From assembly GCA_037074765.1 (NCBI GenBank), contig JBAMDO010000035.1, positions 248,001 to 312,000 on the forward strand: a DNA stretch of 64,000 nt, read 5' to 3'. The notes below the pieces were generated by a model. It made no database searches, was not told the DNA's origin, and was given only the letters and a program-made list of their open reading frames with translations. The DNA is from Mansonella perstans. Its lineage: Eukaryota > Nematoda > Chromadorea > Rhabditida > Onchocercidae. This document shows positions 51,760 to 64,000 of this stretch, piece by piece. Positions within the stretch are counted from its first letter, which is position 1; each line of letters starts with the position of its first letter. The position numbers were made by a program, and so were the translations under genes.

Positions 51760-53000
51760 TGTTTATTTGATTGTTTGTGTTGTTAATGAATGATAATTTT
51801 TTTGTTATTCACAATTTTAAAAATTAATTTGTAACAAATGCATGTGCAATTTGAAAAAATTTTCGATATGTATTCATAACAAAATTTTTCAAAAAAATTT
51901 CCTAAAATTTCATATTGAAATTTGTTTGGTAGCAAAACAAATGTCAAAAAGGAAGGAAAATATTGCTAAAAAGAATGAAATTTTTAAGTGAGAAATTTCA
52001 AAAATATTCATTTTAACTATTGCTATTTTACCATTGTATAATAGCTCCCAGTCTTTTCTTGATTATAGACCGCTTTGTCCTTTTATTTATAGCAGGACAT
52101 ATAAAATTCAAAAATAATATATTTCGGCAAATTTGAAAGTAAACTGTAATCAAAACTTTCAATTTTTGATTTGTTGTACTTCAATACATTAGTTAAAAAG
52201 AAAGCAATCCCCGCCTGTTTTCTACTATTGTCTCAAGCGGTGCACATTTTAGTTCTCCATGTATCACGCGGTCTGGGAGCCATATTTACGTCAAAGAAAT
52301 TAGATAGTTTGCTAAAGAAATAAATAAAATGAAGGAAAAAAGATGTATTATGGAAAGAGTGTAATTTAAAGTTCCATTTATTATTTTAACTTCCGACAAC
52401 TGACACGAGAAATCGCTTATTGCATTGCAAGTAGTAAAAAGCATCGAAATTCAAATGAATGAGAATTTGAAAAAACATACAAGAAATGTTGCATTGATAT
52501 TTCCCTCTCAAAAAATTCTTACTAAATTTTGATTTAAACTTCAACAGATCACAATATTATGTGCAGTCATTAATTAGCTTATTCTCATGCTAATTTATTT
52601 CACCAATAATTTATTATTTTCCAAAAGTATCATTTAGTTAATGTGGAATTTAATTACATTATTTTCTTTTCAAAACATATGTTCGCATGTAATTGAAGAG
52701 GCAATGAGAAGTATAAAAGAATGACATTAAGAATGAATTGTAGAAGTAAGAATGTAACGAATGATTGAACAAATGATTGCTTCAAAGATTTTGAAAATTT
52801 TTGAAAAATATCAAAACAGAAATAAGCAATTGTATTTAACTTGAATGAACCATCTATTGCACTGAATTCTTCAAATTGTTCAGTGTTTGGGGAGAATTAT
52901 GAGAAATTCAAAATTCGCCACAAAGGCTTGTCAATTTAAGATTGATTAGGGTTAGCGCTGATATTATTAAACATTTCAACACACTGAGGGAATGAAATTT
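50133..53000. other. Gene-poor region upstream of CLU
   Basis: No coding exon recognised. A less AT-rich patch at about 50690-50840 (tgagatgacgtcgtcgcag, gtgggcgtggtg) could be part of the CLU promoter, lying about 600 bp upstream of its first coding exon. The rest is homopolymer- and microsatellite-rich. Confidence 0.4.
51647..51757. repeat. (GT)n microsatellite
   Basis: About 110 bp of nearly uninterrupted gt dinucleotide on the plus strand, with a few gtat interruptions in the left third. The Cys/Val open frames across it are artefacts of the repeat. Confidence 0.97.
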
Positions 53001-54980
53001 TGTTTTGATCGTTTAGAAAAAAATGCATTTGTCTTATTACAAACAAAAAGCGCAATGTGTCAAAGATATTTACCATTAAGTTAAAAGAAGTAATATTTTC
53101 TCTCCGATCCAAGCATTACTCAATTAAGTGTGAGAAGGTGCTTGTGTGGTCTGACAACAATTTCTTCTTCAATCAATTTCAAAAATCTCGATGTTGAAAA
53201 AAGTGTTTGGCGTCTTTTTCAGTGGCGGATTATTTGAGCAGTAAATTTGCGCATAATCATTCATAAGAGATCTCCGCCAATATGGCTCACATGACCTGTG
53301 ATCTATTTAGATTTCGTATAAAAAATAGAGTGAAAGCATGACTTTACAAATACGGTCATTAATTAGTACTAATCGTACTTTCAAATCTTATGAAAAAATT
53401 TATTTACTTTGGCTGTCCGTAATTAATTCATAGATATGATAAAAGTAAAAAAAATTTATTAAATTCAAAAATTATAAAAATAGCCAATTTTTGATTATCG
53501 AATATTTCGAAGGATGACAACATAATTTTTAAAACTCAATTGTTTTTTAATCTAATTAAAAAAAGAAACTAAACAGAGGAAACACTTTGATGAATAATCA
53601 TACGGTATAACACTTTGAATGGCTAGAAATAATATTAATGCTTTTAAATGCTTCCCATACATGTGCATTCATCTAAACACTGACTTATGATTATTAACTA
53701 TTCATAAAAATTAAATGAAATACACTTATGAATCAATAAACTTGCCAATCTGTCTTTCACTTTCACTTCTATATTTAGCATTTCAATTTTTTATTTATAT
53801 GCCAAATAAATGAACAAATAAGCAAATAAAATCAGCGGGAAAAACTGGTTAAATGATTTCCCTGAAATAATATAGAACAAATGAAGATTTCATTGCATTA
53901 GTTTTAATGACGATATAATTAAAATAATTTTGACATTGAAGAGAGGAATAATGATGATGGAAATTGGGAAAAATGTCACACTCTTATGGCATTAATTAAA
54001 TATAAAGCAAATAACAATGAAATAATTTTAAGCTATAGCTATAACCGTCATTTTTCATAATAATTACGTTATTGTAAATAGGAATAAATTAACTTGTTGT
54101 ATTGCCATTTGGCACTGATAAGAATAACAATTAAGAATTGTATCTGATTAATGATATAACCGTTTTTTTACGGAGTTATTAATGAATTTCTGAAACGAAT
54201 TTTTCACAAGTCTGTAATATCTTGCAGTTATTTTCAATAATTGATAATCTAATATTGAAATGAACATTAGGTAATTACGACAGTGTAGGATATACATACA
54301 ATTGTGGAAAACTTTCAACGATTATTTCATCCTCGAATGAGAATATTCCAAGTAAATTAGAAAAAAAAAGATAGCAACAGCAGTAATAATTATAATAATA
54401 ATAATGTTAAATAAATAAATATAGGCAATGGGAAATGTGGGAAGGAAACTTTCGAACTTTGAATCTTTATGATGGAGAAATGCCTCAATTAATTCTGTCC
54501 CATCCCTTCATTATTCAATAATTCCTTTCTCATTCCTTCTCCTCATTCCTTCTTGCCCATTTTCAAGTTTTGTTAAAATTAAAAAAAAAAATTAGAAGGA
54601 AATATTGAAAGTCTCAAACCGCAGTATTCTTACCCATCGCTTCAATCTATTTACTTTGATAAATTTATTGCAGTTTTTAAATTTTTTTTCTTTAACATTA
54701 AAATAAGTTTGTTATCTTACTGATCATTTGGCGTGAAAATTTATGTGAAGCAAATTCACTTTTCAACTTATTACTCTCATTAATCATATCATTGTGTAAT
54801 ATATGATGTAAGCAATTACAATTCTGTATTTTTCTCTTTCGAAATACTTAAAATTCTTTAAAACCAAAAAGTATCCTTTGAAATTCAAAAAGATTTATGT
54901 GTTAATAAATATTTCTATTAAATTTATCCTTTTTTTTCGCATACATTTCATTAAGTGACAGATTTTTCCTTCCCATCTTT
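53001..54980. other. Non-coding AT-rich region
   Basis: No coding exon, RNA gene or mobile element recognised on either strand. A patch at about 53215-53330 (gtggcggattatttgagcag, gatctccgccaatatggctc) is less AT-rich than its surroundings but carries no recognisable motif. Confidence 0.4.
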
Positions 54981-55029
<49 letters not shown>

Positions 55030-55030
55030 C
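54981..55030. repeat. (CT)n microsatellite
   Basis: About 45 bp of ct dinucleotide on the plus strand, broken once or twice by cc or tt. Non-coding. Confidence 0.95.
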
Positions 55031-55587
55031 ACCCACTTCTCAGTATCTTTCATTTGATTTCGTTTAAATTTTTTCAGTTAAAAAAGAAAATGAAAGATTA
55101 AAGAATGGAATCTCGTGAGAGAGATTGAAGAACAGGAAATAGCGAAAAACTTTTTTTAAAACACTCACAGGCATATGTTCTTTGGGTACTTTATAATATA
55201 AATATTTTACGGAATTTCAAAAAATTTTATTTAAAATATTTTATTTATATAAATTAATTTTTAATAATTTATGACACTTATTTAAGAAGCTTAATTTATT
55301 ATTTGCATGTAAGTAAGAAAAGAAAGAAAAGAAGAGAGAGAAAATTTAAATTAGAGAGGAAGAGAGAAAAAGTGAAAGAGAAAGCACAATACAAAGCTTT
55401 TCCTCAACGTAATGTAAGACGTACGGGTAGAGTTGAGTAAGTAAGTTTTGTTTGTTCTTAAAATTGTTGAAATTGTGAAGAGGAAATCTCTTTTATCTCA
55501 TTTCTTAACTTTTCCCTTTCCGCTTTTTAATTTTTTCACTTCTTCAAACCCATCAACATATCTATCGAAATACTAAATTACAATCAT

Positions 55588-55720
55588 CCACACATACACA
55601 CACATACACATACATACACGCACACATACACATACATACACGCACACATACATACATACACGCACACATACATACATACACGCACACATACAGACACATA
55701 CACAGACACATACACATACT
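55588..55720. repeat. Compound (CA)/(CATA) microsatellite
   Basis: Irregular array of acac and acatac units, with a higher-order unit of about 22 bp built on cgcacacatacatacataca in the middle. Non-coding. Confidence 0.95.
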
Positions 55721-56988
55721 ACTCAGATTTGTCTAACAGATATTAGTCCTAGACCTATTAGAGATATGCATGAATAGAACAGATAACATTGTACTTTAGT
55801 ATATGAATTTGCATAAGTTAAGAAGAACGAATTGTTTGAACGAATGAAATTTGCAAATTAATATGAAATTTTTAAAAATTCTTTGCACATTAATTAATAA
55901 TAATAATTGTAATTAGTTTTGCTCAGAAATGAGAAATTCAAAAAAAAAAAAAAAAAATTCGTTTGTTTTATTTTCATAGAGAAATTGCTAATCTCCTATT
56001 GCTTACATTGATTTGAAGTTTTATCTGTTTTTTCTATTTCTAATTAAATTAAAATCAGAGAATGGATGAAGAGGAGAAAGATAAAGATTCATAGATTCAC
56101 AGATTACACAAATTTCATTTCACAATTCTATTTTAAGTAAATATTAATTGGAAAGAAAAATCTTTTTTTTTTTTTTTTGTATTAAAAATGATATAAATAA
56201 ATAAAAAAAAAACAAAAAGGCATTGTAATTTTCAAATTCAAATATTTAATCAAAAATTTTGCAATAAGTAAATAATTGTAAAAAATTTAAAAAAAAGAAA
56301 AAATTCATCTGATTTCTACAATGTTTAACATTTAACAAACATTTTGTTCGGTACAATTTGAGAGATCAAGTAAAAGAGGTCACATGTTGACAGGTGGTTA
56401 GTGTCATTTAATTTTTGATCGTTGCTCAATTTTGTTTAATTTTTCATATCTCTTATTACAATACCCAATGCCATTTACAACATCGTCGTTGTATCTTTTC
56501 GATCTTCGTCTAGTTCATCCTTACCGTAATCTCATCTGATCTCTTCCCTCAGAAATATCATTCATCATTATACATTCCGCTTATTCAATTTTTTTCCCGC
56601 TTTTTCTCGAAGAAATGCCAAAGCTATCTACTCTAACATAATATCACTTTTAGGAAGAGAGAGAGAAACTAATAGGTGAAAATGAATGTACCAAAGATCA
56701 CTGTATCACAGCAGTTACTACTAATCACCCGAATATTTTGTCTCTTTCTTTTCCTCTCTTTTCCCTCCTCTCCAACTGTCATATTTTCTTCTCTCAATGA
56801 AAAAGATAATGGAAACAATCATTTCTAAGAATGAAAGAAAGACGAACAAATAAATGAATAATTATCGATAAAAAATTTTAGCTAATGAAAACAGTAATGA
56901 AAGTTTCAATTTCTCGAAATAATCTTTCATAGTAATTGTATTTCCAACAAATCAGTAAATGATTCTTTGCTTTGTAACTTTACAATAA

Positions 56989-57164
56989 GAGATATTAATT
57001 ACCATATCAATTACCTGTTAAAATTATTTCTCGAGATATTAATTACCATATCAATTACCTGTTAAAATTATTTCTCGAGATATTAATTACCATATCAATT
57101 ACCTGTTAAAATTATTTCTCGAGATATTAATTACCATATCAGTTACTTGTTAAAATTATTTCTC
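56989..57164. repeat. 44-bp tandem repeat, four copies
   Basis: Four head-to-tail 44-bp units starting at 56989, 57033, 57077 and 57121. The first three appear identical; the fourth has two substitutions. Each contains attaccatatcaattacctg. Non-coding. Identity among copies implies recent amplification. Confidence 0.97.
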
Positions 57165-57906
57165 AATAGCATTTAGAAATGCAAAATGGCTTTAAATTTT
57201 AGTTTTAGAATTAATTTAATGCGCAAGTTTTCATGAATTAGTTTTTTGATAAAATGAAACTAATTCGATCTCAATTTTTTTGACTTTAAAGTCCTGCTCT
57301 CATTTGAATTCCAATACGGTTTTGAAAATTCATTTGAAATAGAAATGATAACGTGATTGTTGCTACTTTGGGCAGCAGTTTGAAACCTTGAAATTGTATG
57401 CTTAAATGATTGACGAAGCAAACACACGCACATAAAGCTAATAATGTAGTGATGCAACTAATATTGTACAATGACATCGTCGTGATGCAGCCAGTTGTAA
57501 GCTATGATGCAATATGTAGTCAGATATATCATTACCTTTTCAGCATTCATTGGGTGAACATTTGAAAATTCAAATATAAAATTTCGGAATTTCTAGTATC
57601 AAATAATTTTTAAATGTAAAATATGTTTGAAATGAAAGCGAAAGCAACTTTAACAGTCAAAATTTTTTTGGTTGTTTGATTTAATTTTCTGCTTGAACAC
57701 AAATTTCCGCGTGAAAATTTGTTGTCAAATTTACATTCATGATTAGACAGGTGAAAACTGAGAGCGATTTAAAATCAAGAGAAACTTTCATTTGTTTAAT
57801 CCCGTTTTCTGCTTTCGTTTAAATCTTACAGGAGCATCGATTTGAAAACGCTAAACATTCTGCATTTGACTTGTTCTGATGGATCAGTTGCTCAAAAACG
57901 TCCAAA

Positions 57907-58122
57907 GATTCGCTTGCCCTTCTTCAATACAAAGAATCTCTTGTCCTCCTTCAATACAAAGAATCGCTTGTCCTCCTTCAATACAAAAAATCGCTTGTTC
58001 TCCTTCAATACAAAGAATCTCTTGTCCTCCTTCAATAAAAAGAATCGCTTGTCCTCCTTCAATACAAAGAATCGCTTGTTCTTCTTTAATACAAAGAATC
58101 GCTTGCTCTTCTTCAATTTCCG
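57907..58122. repeat. 27-bp minisatellite, eight copies
   Basis: Eight 27-bp units, consensus containing cttgtcctccttcaataca. The period is nine codons and no unit contains a stop in at least three of the six frames. The array is therefore open on both strands (KNRLSSFNT or RIACPPSIQ on plus; KRFFVLKED on minus). There is no surrounding gene evidence, so coding is unproven. Confidence 0.95.
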
Positions 58123-58129
58123 ATTTTCA

Positions 58130-61100
58130 ATGGAAACAGAAATTGCAGATGCTTCGTACCGTAAACAAATGCTCAGTGAGTTGTAAATTTTGAATTTTTT
58201 CGATGCAAATGCGTCATATTTGAAATTGTCGTCAGACATTTGACATTCACATTGTTGACATTATTTGATGCAGTGTACATTGTTTTTTAAAGCTAAACTG
58301 AAGCAATACATCAAAAATAATTAACTTCATATCCGTTGGCAAACGTTTTGTTAATTTTTTCGGTGTAGAATTTATTAAATTGTCAATTTTAAATTTTCCC
58401 ATTTGTTTTTGTAAATTTTTCGAATTTTGCTCTTACAAAGTTTGTTAATTCGCCATTGCAGCATTCATTAATTAACATCCATTAATTTAGCAGGCAAGAA
58501 AATGAATTAATTACATCTTCACCAAATGATACACCGACAAGTCGTCGTCAGGGACAATTGTTGTAATTTGGAAATGTATAAAAATGTCGATAAATTAAAT
58601 TATTCAGAAATGTGCATGTTTGATTATAAAATAATTCATGTTTTACTGTTTGCTTCTTAAACTAAAAAGTCTGTTGATTTGCTCATTCCTCTTTTCATAC
58701 GAATAATTTGCTTATTACTTTCAGAAGGAATTAAGGAAAAACACTGAAAGTTCATCATAACAACATAGTGCTTGGTTTGATGGATATGCATGCATAGAGC
58801 CGATTATCGAAGTATTCTACTTGTGGATTCTACTTGAAGTATTCTACATTTGAGGACCGTTTCTTAATTCAACCATTTCGTTTTTAGAATCCTTGCAAAA
58901 TCTCTTTTTAAAAATATTTTCCATCAATGCTAAATATTTTCGATGCAATTAAGCAATTAATTTATTTGAAATTTCTTATAATGAAATAGTGACTAATGGT
59001 ATGTTTCATATTATTGTTATTGTTGCAGGAAAATATTTACAACTATAGAACACTGATTTATTCACTTTGTATGGCTTTAAGAAAATCAAGCACTTGGTTG
59101 TACTGCTGGATGATATTGTCAGTTGAATTCGCATCGATAGTGACCAGTACTGGTCTAGACTATTAAGTTCGAAAGAGTTTATCAGTAGGAGAGACCTGAA
59201 TGCTAATAATGATCTGTAGAATCTATATAATTAATTATTCGCTTGTATGTATTTACTACACACTGACATGTGTATTATATCATTTCTTGAAGGTCTTAAT
59301 GAAGTGATATTGAAAGTGAAAGTTTTAATGATTCCTTCTTTTCTTGTAAATTGTAATTATATTCAGTGACTTCTGTGATTTTTTCATTGAAAATTATTCG
59401 ATCTCCCAAAGCTGGCATTTTTTCTTTGCGAATCAACAATTTTTCTGTGCATTTTATGATCAATGAAATATCCGTAATCAATTATTTGCTAAGAAAGATT
59501 AAACCTTTGTCTTTAAAAAATCAGATGCCGCCGTTAACACTATTTACATTCATACAATTTTTAAAATCACAATTTATTTAAACGGTTTTATGTAATCATG
59601 AATAAGTGGTTCCATTTTATGTATACCAATTGTCACATTTGAGACATATACTGCAGGTAGTGCACCCGGCAAACGTTGAAACAGATGATGCAAATGTGCA
59701 AAGCTTATCCAGGAGAACCCATATACTTCATCACCATTGTATCTACCGCAACATGTATTTTATACTGTATCTTCAACAAGAACTTACTTATCCGGAAATC
59801 TCAAAGATTCATAAATCATTAGTTGATTGATTGATTTTTCATGAAAGAATAAAGTTATAACGATTGATTCGACCAGATTTATTAAAATTTTGAGTTGCCA
59901 CATTACTTCCAAAATCATGTATTTTTTTCTGTAGATGAAGCTAATGAATAACTTAGAAATTACATCAATAAGTTTAATTAACAATCCGATTTGTCTTGAT
60001 CAAAACACTGCAAGTTTTGCAATTTCAGAATGAAAAAATTAGAGTTTTTTTTTCACTTAAAGTAAAAAGTCCTAGCAGTACCTTTGAAAAGCCAATACTA
60101 ACATCATGCTGATATTTACGCGTTTGCGTTATGTAAATTGATGCTTTAATGCCTGATATTTGAGCTATGTAAGTTGATGCCCGATATTTGTGTAATCCGA
60201 GAGTGAATCCGAGAAAGGTGGCTTATTAAATTCGGAAATATTTTTTGCAAAACTCAGAATAGGTTACTAAAATGATTGATTTTTGCTTAAGAAATAAATA
60301 GATAGATAGAGGCAATCAACAACCGCATTAGGACTTTTTTTTTTTGAAAGTTTGATCGATTTCATTCTTTTCAAGTGAAGTTTATCTCCATTGACGAGTC
60401 TTAAGTTGAATTGCATGTAAAATCATAAACTTTTGTAGCTCATTCACTCTGATCAAATAACTTATGCCATTTTTATTCTCAGAGATTTATATACAATCAC
60501 AAAACTTCACACAACGATATTGGAGAGTCTTTAAAATAAGAAAACAATAATGACAATAAAAAAAAAAAAAAAAAAAAGAGAGATGTTGGCCGATGAATAA
60601 AGCAGAAATGAGAACGATTAGAAGTTGAGATTACAAATGGGTCAAAAAAAAGAGTGAAAAATGGAGTGAAATGAGACAGATTCAATGACTGATCCTTGAC
60701 CTTTTTTATACTGTAAACAAATGGTTTGGCTAATAGCAATACAAGTAAATGGAAAAAAAAAAAAAAAACAGATGTGTGAATAATAAAATTGGATTTTAAT
60801 GTACTGAAAGAAAGCATAGAAAAGTATATAAAAACCAGAACAACCGCGGGATTGATAGCTATTTGGTAGAGGCAATGCTAGGCTATTTTATTGAAGAGAA
60901 ATATCATCTGGGTGTGAAAATGACTAAGCTAGTATCTTGAAATGAATTAAAATACTTATCCAAAAGATCATCCAATCAAAAAAGTTAGCAAACATCTAAA
61001 TGAAAGAGAATGATTCACTCCCTTCTGGATTAAACTAACCTTTTTTGACATTTTAACCTTTTTGGACAAGTTTAATGATGGTGATATAAAATACGCATCA

Positions 61101-62400
61101 GTTTTTACCGCGAAATGGATTAGGGCCGCGGCCATCAACTGTAATAATGTCAGTGATCGGCTATTGATTGCGCAAAACGAGAGGAATTTAATGAGGTTAG
61201 AAATTTAATCACTGATGTGATTAAATTGATGGAAAGTTAAGTTTCTTATTTTGATGAAATTGTTAAGTTTAATTTGTGCTTTTCGAAGTTTTTTTTTTTG
61301 ATTTTAAAAATTTGAAGTTTAATTTACATTATTTATTTAATGGCTGTAATGCACTTTTACTTTAGAGCATTTCCTCATTTTCATTCATTAATCATATTCT
61401 GTTGCATTTGGATATGATTTTATCATGCGTTATTTGCCGTAAAACTTGCGCAATTTAATATTTTTGATAGCACATAAGTGATTTTTATTTAAATTTCACT
61501 TAAGTGATATATAAATTTATAAAAGTAAAAGTAGGATAATAAGTTGGCTTATGGAACAACAGTTTCTTGAACTTTTGTTTTATACATCCAAGTGCATTTG
61601 AATTCCCTTGTCCTTTCGATTTTTTTTCTCTAATAATATACAATTTTAGTTTGCATTTGTATAATGCATAATTTATGAAGTTATGATTATTTATTTGATA
61701 GAAATTAATTTAAATAGAGAGTAATGATTTATGTGATATGCGCTGTACCATTATGCTGTAGTATAATAGAAAGCTTTCTTTACTATTATGCTTTGGTCAT
61801 CTTTTTTTTTTGCAATTTTGATTGTTTATTATTTCTGCCTAATGTCAGAGCTTAATCAAATGTTTTTATGAATAGCAAGAACATTTTTTTTTTAATATAC
61901 GGCGTCCCTTATATCATGGAATAAAATTTTATTTAAAATTCTCTTTTTTTTTTATCTGTTTTATATTTTTGATGGCACATAAATTTATAAAAGTAAAATA
62001 ATGTAGAATGTAAATTTAATTTCCCAGTTCATCTACTTTGTCTTTATTAATGCATGGGCATAGAACATTCGTCATTCTTCGTAGTTAGTATAGTTAAGTT
62101 AGTCTTAATAATGCTCTAATACTAAGAACACTCGTTTTAGTAGTTAGCATTATTCATTATGAAGATCATCCGATCCTGACCATATTATCATAATTATTGT
62201 CTGATGTTGATATGGCTCATTTTGGTAACAAACAGTCCGCTATAATATCGTATATTTTTGTGAAATAACTCATATTGATCCTAACTTTTGCGTTATTGGT
62301 GATAAGGAGGAACATATGATACTTTGCTCAAAGTTTAGATGCTGTCGTTAATTATAAAATGTATTATTATTTTACAAATGAAAGAAATGTTTTCACACTT
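58130..62400. other. Gene-poor region upstream of NOT3
   Basis: About 4 kb with no recognised exon. It holds long poly(A)/poly(T) runs (60557-60578, 60752-60768) and a short, less AT-rich block at about 61110-61190 (gattagggccgcggcc) that could be promoter-associated for the downstream gene. Short open frames here have no recognisable homology. Confidence 0.4.
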
Positions 62401-62409
62401 TTTTTGCAG

Positions 62410-62742
62410 GATATATTGGAGCCAAAAACTCGTGTTATTGATTTCGCTGACGAATTTTGATTTGTGATAATAATAATATAATAAAAGAAAACAACAGTAA
62501 TATAATAATAAATAATAATAATTTATTGCTGGGATATATCATACGGAAGAAGCGTTTATCGTTTCTAGAACTAAGACAACAGGAGCTGTTGAATTTGGGG
62601 ACTGTTCTTCTGTTGCTGCTACTGCTATATCGAAAGGCTTTGCTCGCCGCTGAATGCTTGGAAGCGATCAGCGAGAGATTCTGTTTCTCATCATTCATCG
62701 ATCTCATTTCTATACATTTGTATCTTGTAGCTCAGGAGCTAG
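62410..62742 (+). other. Candidate 5' UTR exon of NOT3 gene
   Basis: Bounded by an excellent acceptor (tttttttgcag before 62410) and donor (gctag followed by gtaagtatt at 62743), about 530 bp upstream of the NOT3 coding acceptor at 63269. A frame of about 95 codons from 62457 crosses the exon but would not join in phase with the NOT3 ATG frame, so it would act as an upstream ORF or the exon is non-coding. It may instead be an exon of another gene. No homology recognised. Confidence 0.4.
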
Positions 62743-63290
62743 GTAAGTATTATTATTTATTTATTTATTTATTTATTTTTTTTTTTTTTGATTTAAATTG
62801 TTTCTCAGAATAATAGGAAAAATGAAGATCGTTTCCGTTGTTTTAATGAAAGTGTTCTAAGTTCAAGATTTTTAAAAATCATGAATCACTGCAAATTAAA
62901 CAGTTATTCAAGCCTTAGAAGATTCTAATTGCTAAATGACCTATGATGAAAGAAATTGAAGATTTTTGCGGCTAAATGTTTATTTGCTTCTGTCATTTTG
63001 AATTAAACACTGATTGTCATATGATATAGTTCAAAGAGACCCTAAGCATTTCAGTAAGTCCATATTCCGATAATTTATTTTTGTAGTATTGAGAATTCAT
63101 TGTAGTAATGATAGATGATAGATCGGTCTAAATTTGATAAACCAATTTTGCGGCTATTTTTTAAAATATTTAAGAATAAAAATGATCCAGAGATTTCCAT
63201 ATGCAGCAAAAGCGTGTGCTTTATGTTTATAGCAAATTTAACCAGAAATATATTCATTTTTTTTTTCAGCCGACTATCAAATACATTTCA

Positions 63291-63827
63291 ATGGCCGAGA
63301 AACGAAAACTGCTCAATGAAATTGATAAATGCTTCAAAAAGGTTATATCTATTTTACGACTTATTTTGTTTACCTGGTTGAAAGTGGAGCAAATCTAATA
63401 CTGTTCTAGGTGGAGGAAGGAGTGGAATTATTCGAAGAAACAATGGCCAAAATGCAGGAAGCAAATAGCGATAATCAGAGGGAGAAATTTCAGGTTTATC
63501 TTTTGTCCGAAACTTTTGGTTTAGAGAAAAACTTACCTAATTCATCAACACTGCTGAATCCAAGTCAGTTTTGGATTTCGTAGTTAAATGACGGGTTATT
63601 CTCGTTTCATTTATGGTATCTGTCAGAGGATATTTTGTTATTGGGAACATTTGAGCCTGTCAAAGTTCTGTCATTGATTTTTATCCTCGAAGTGAATGTT
63701 GTATTGTTTCATTACACAGAAGGGGTATTATTGAAAAATATTTCAGGATGATTTAAAGAAAGAAATAAAAAAGTTACAAAGGCTAAGAGATCAGATTAAG
63801 GGTTGGCAAAATTCGTCCGATATCAAG
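63291..63827 (+). CDS. ntl-3: CCR4-NOT complex subunit 3 (NOT3), N-terminal part
   Basis: Scaffold subunit of the CCR4-NOT deadenylase, which shortens mRNA poly(A) tails in the cytoplasm. Three in-phase coding exons are visible: 63291-63341, 63410-63493 and 63747-63827. Together they give 72 residues: [37 protein letters not shown] and onward, and [20 protein letters not shown] ending in SSDIK. This is the highly conserved NOT3/NOT5 N-terminal coiled coil (family: M-A-D-K-R-K-L ... [16 protein letters not shown]). The next conserved block (D-K-R-x-L-x-E-x-R-x-x-I-E) is not found before the window ends, so the gene continues outside. An acceptor (tttttttcag at 63269) lies 21 nt before the ATG, suggesting a leader or 5' UTR intron. 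Confidence 0.93.
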
Positions 63828-64000
63828 GTTATTATTCATACGTAGCAGCTTTATGATTTCTGAAAATCCTTAAATTTTTATGAATTCTGAAAAAATTCAT
63901 TTATCGTGTTTTATTTTATTGCAGAATTAGGAAAATATATAGTAGATGGAAAGAGTGAAATATTTAGATTATTATGGAATAATATTTGTGCTGATGATAT

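Noticed and set aside
51530..51793. Cys/Val-rich open frames across the GT repeat
   Set aside because: Pure translation of a dinucleotide microsatellite, with no exon context.
60497..60875. Phe/Ser-rich minus-strand open frames
   Set aside because: Generated by poly(A)/poly(T) runs, with no domain or exon signals.
1..64000. CRISPR arrays, bacterial operons or Wolbachia-derived genes
   Set aside because: No spaced palindromic repeat array and no bacterial-type intact genes. All recognised genes are intron-rich nematode genes.

Overview
This is AT-rich nuclear DNA from a nematode, very probably a filarial worm (Onchocercidae). The evidence is short multi-exon genes, relaxed splice acceptors, decayed BEL/Pao retrotransposons, and a secreted GH18 chitinase with a Ser/Thr/Glu-repeat linker and C-terminal chitin-binding domain, the architecture of filarial microfilarial/L3 chitinases. 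The species cannot be named from sequence alone. Almost no gene here is a single open frame. The models were assembled exon by exon, using conserved protein segments, splice sites and phase.

Layout. (1) 109-3425 and 12535-15993 are two copies of one segment carrying a chitinase gene on the minus strand. Copy 2 is complete (12 exons, about 519 aa). Copy 1 keeps the whole catalytic domain but is cut off by the duplication breakpoint before the linker and chitin-binding exons. (2) Between them lies a decayed plus-strand BEL/Pao element (about 4680-10870) with diverged LTR relics. A second BEL/Pao relic lies antisense at about 17.7-19.5 kb. (3) 20878-24918 (+): CDF/ZnT zinc transporter, 8 exons, about 368 aa. 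(4) 25723-34465 (+): NOMO/NRA-4 ER translocon-associated protein, 21 exons, about 1146 aa. (5) 37956-50121 (-): CLU/clu-1 (CLUH), 25 exons, about 1371 aa. (6) 50.1-62.4 kb is about 12 kb without recognisable protein-coding sequence, rich in microsatellites, minisatellites and homopolymers. (7) 63291-end (+): the first three coding exons of the CCR4-NOT subunit NOT3 (ntl-3), running off the window.

The genes do not form a pathway. Zinc transport, ER membrane-protein biogenesis, mitochondrial mRNA handling and mRNA deadenylation are housekeeping functions. The chitinases are the parasite-lifestyle component (sheath, eggshell, cuticle or vector chitin). The most unusual signals are a cluster of four inferred GC-AG introns in the NOMO and CLU genes, two CLU junctions that cannot be joined in frame with canonical splice sites, a truncated but catalytically intact chitinase paralogue, and a long inverted repeat inside CLU intron 1.
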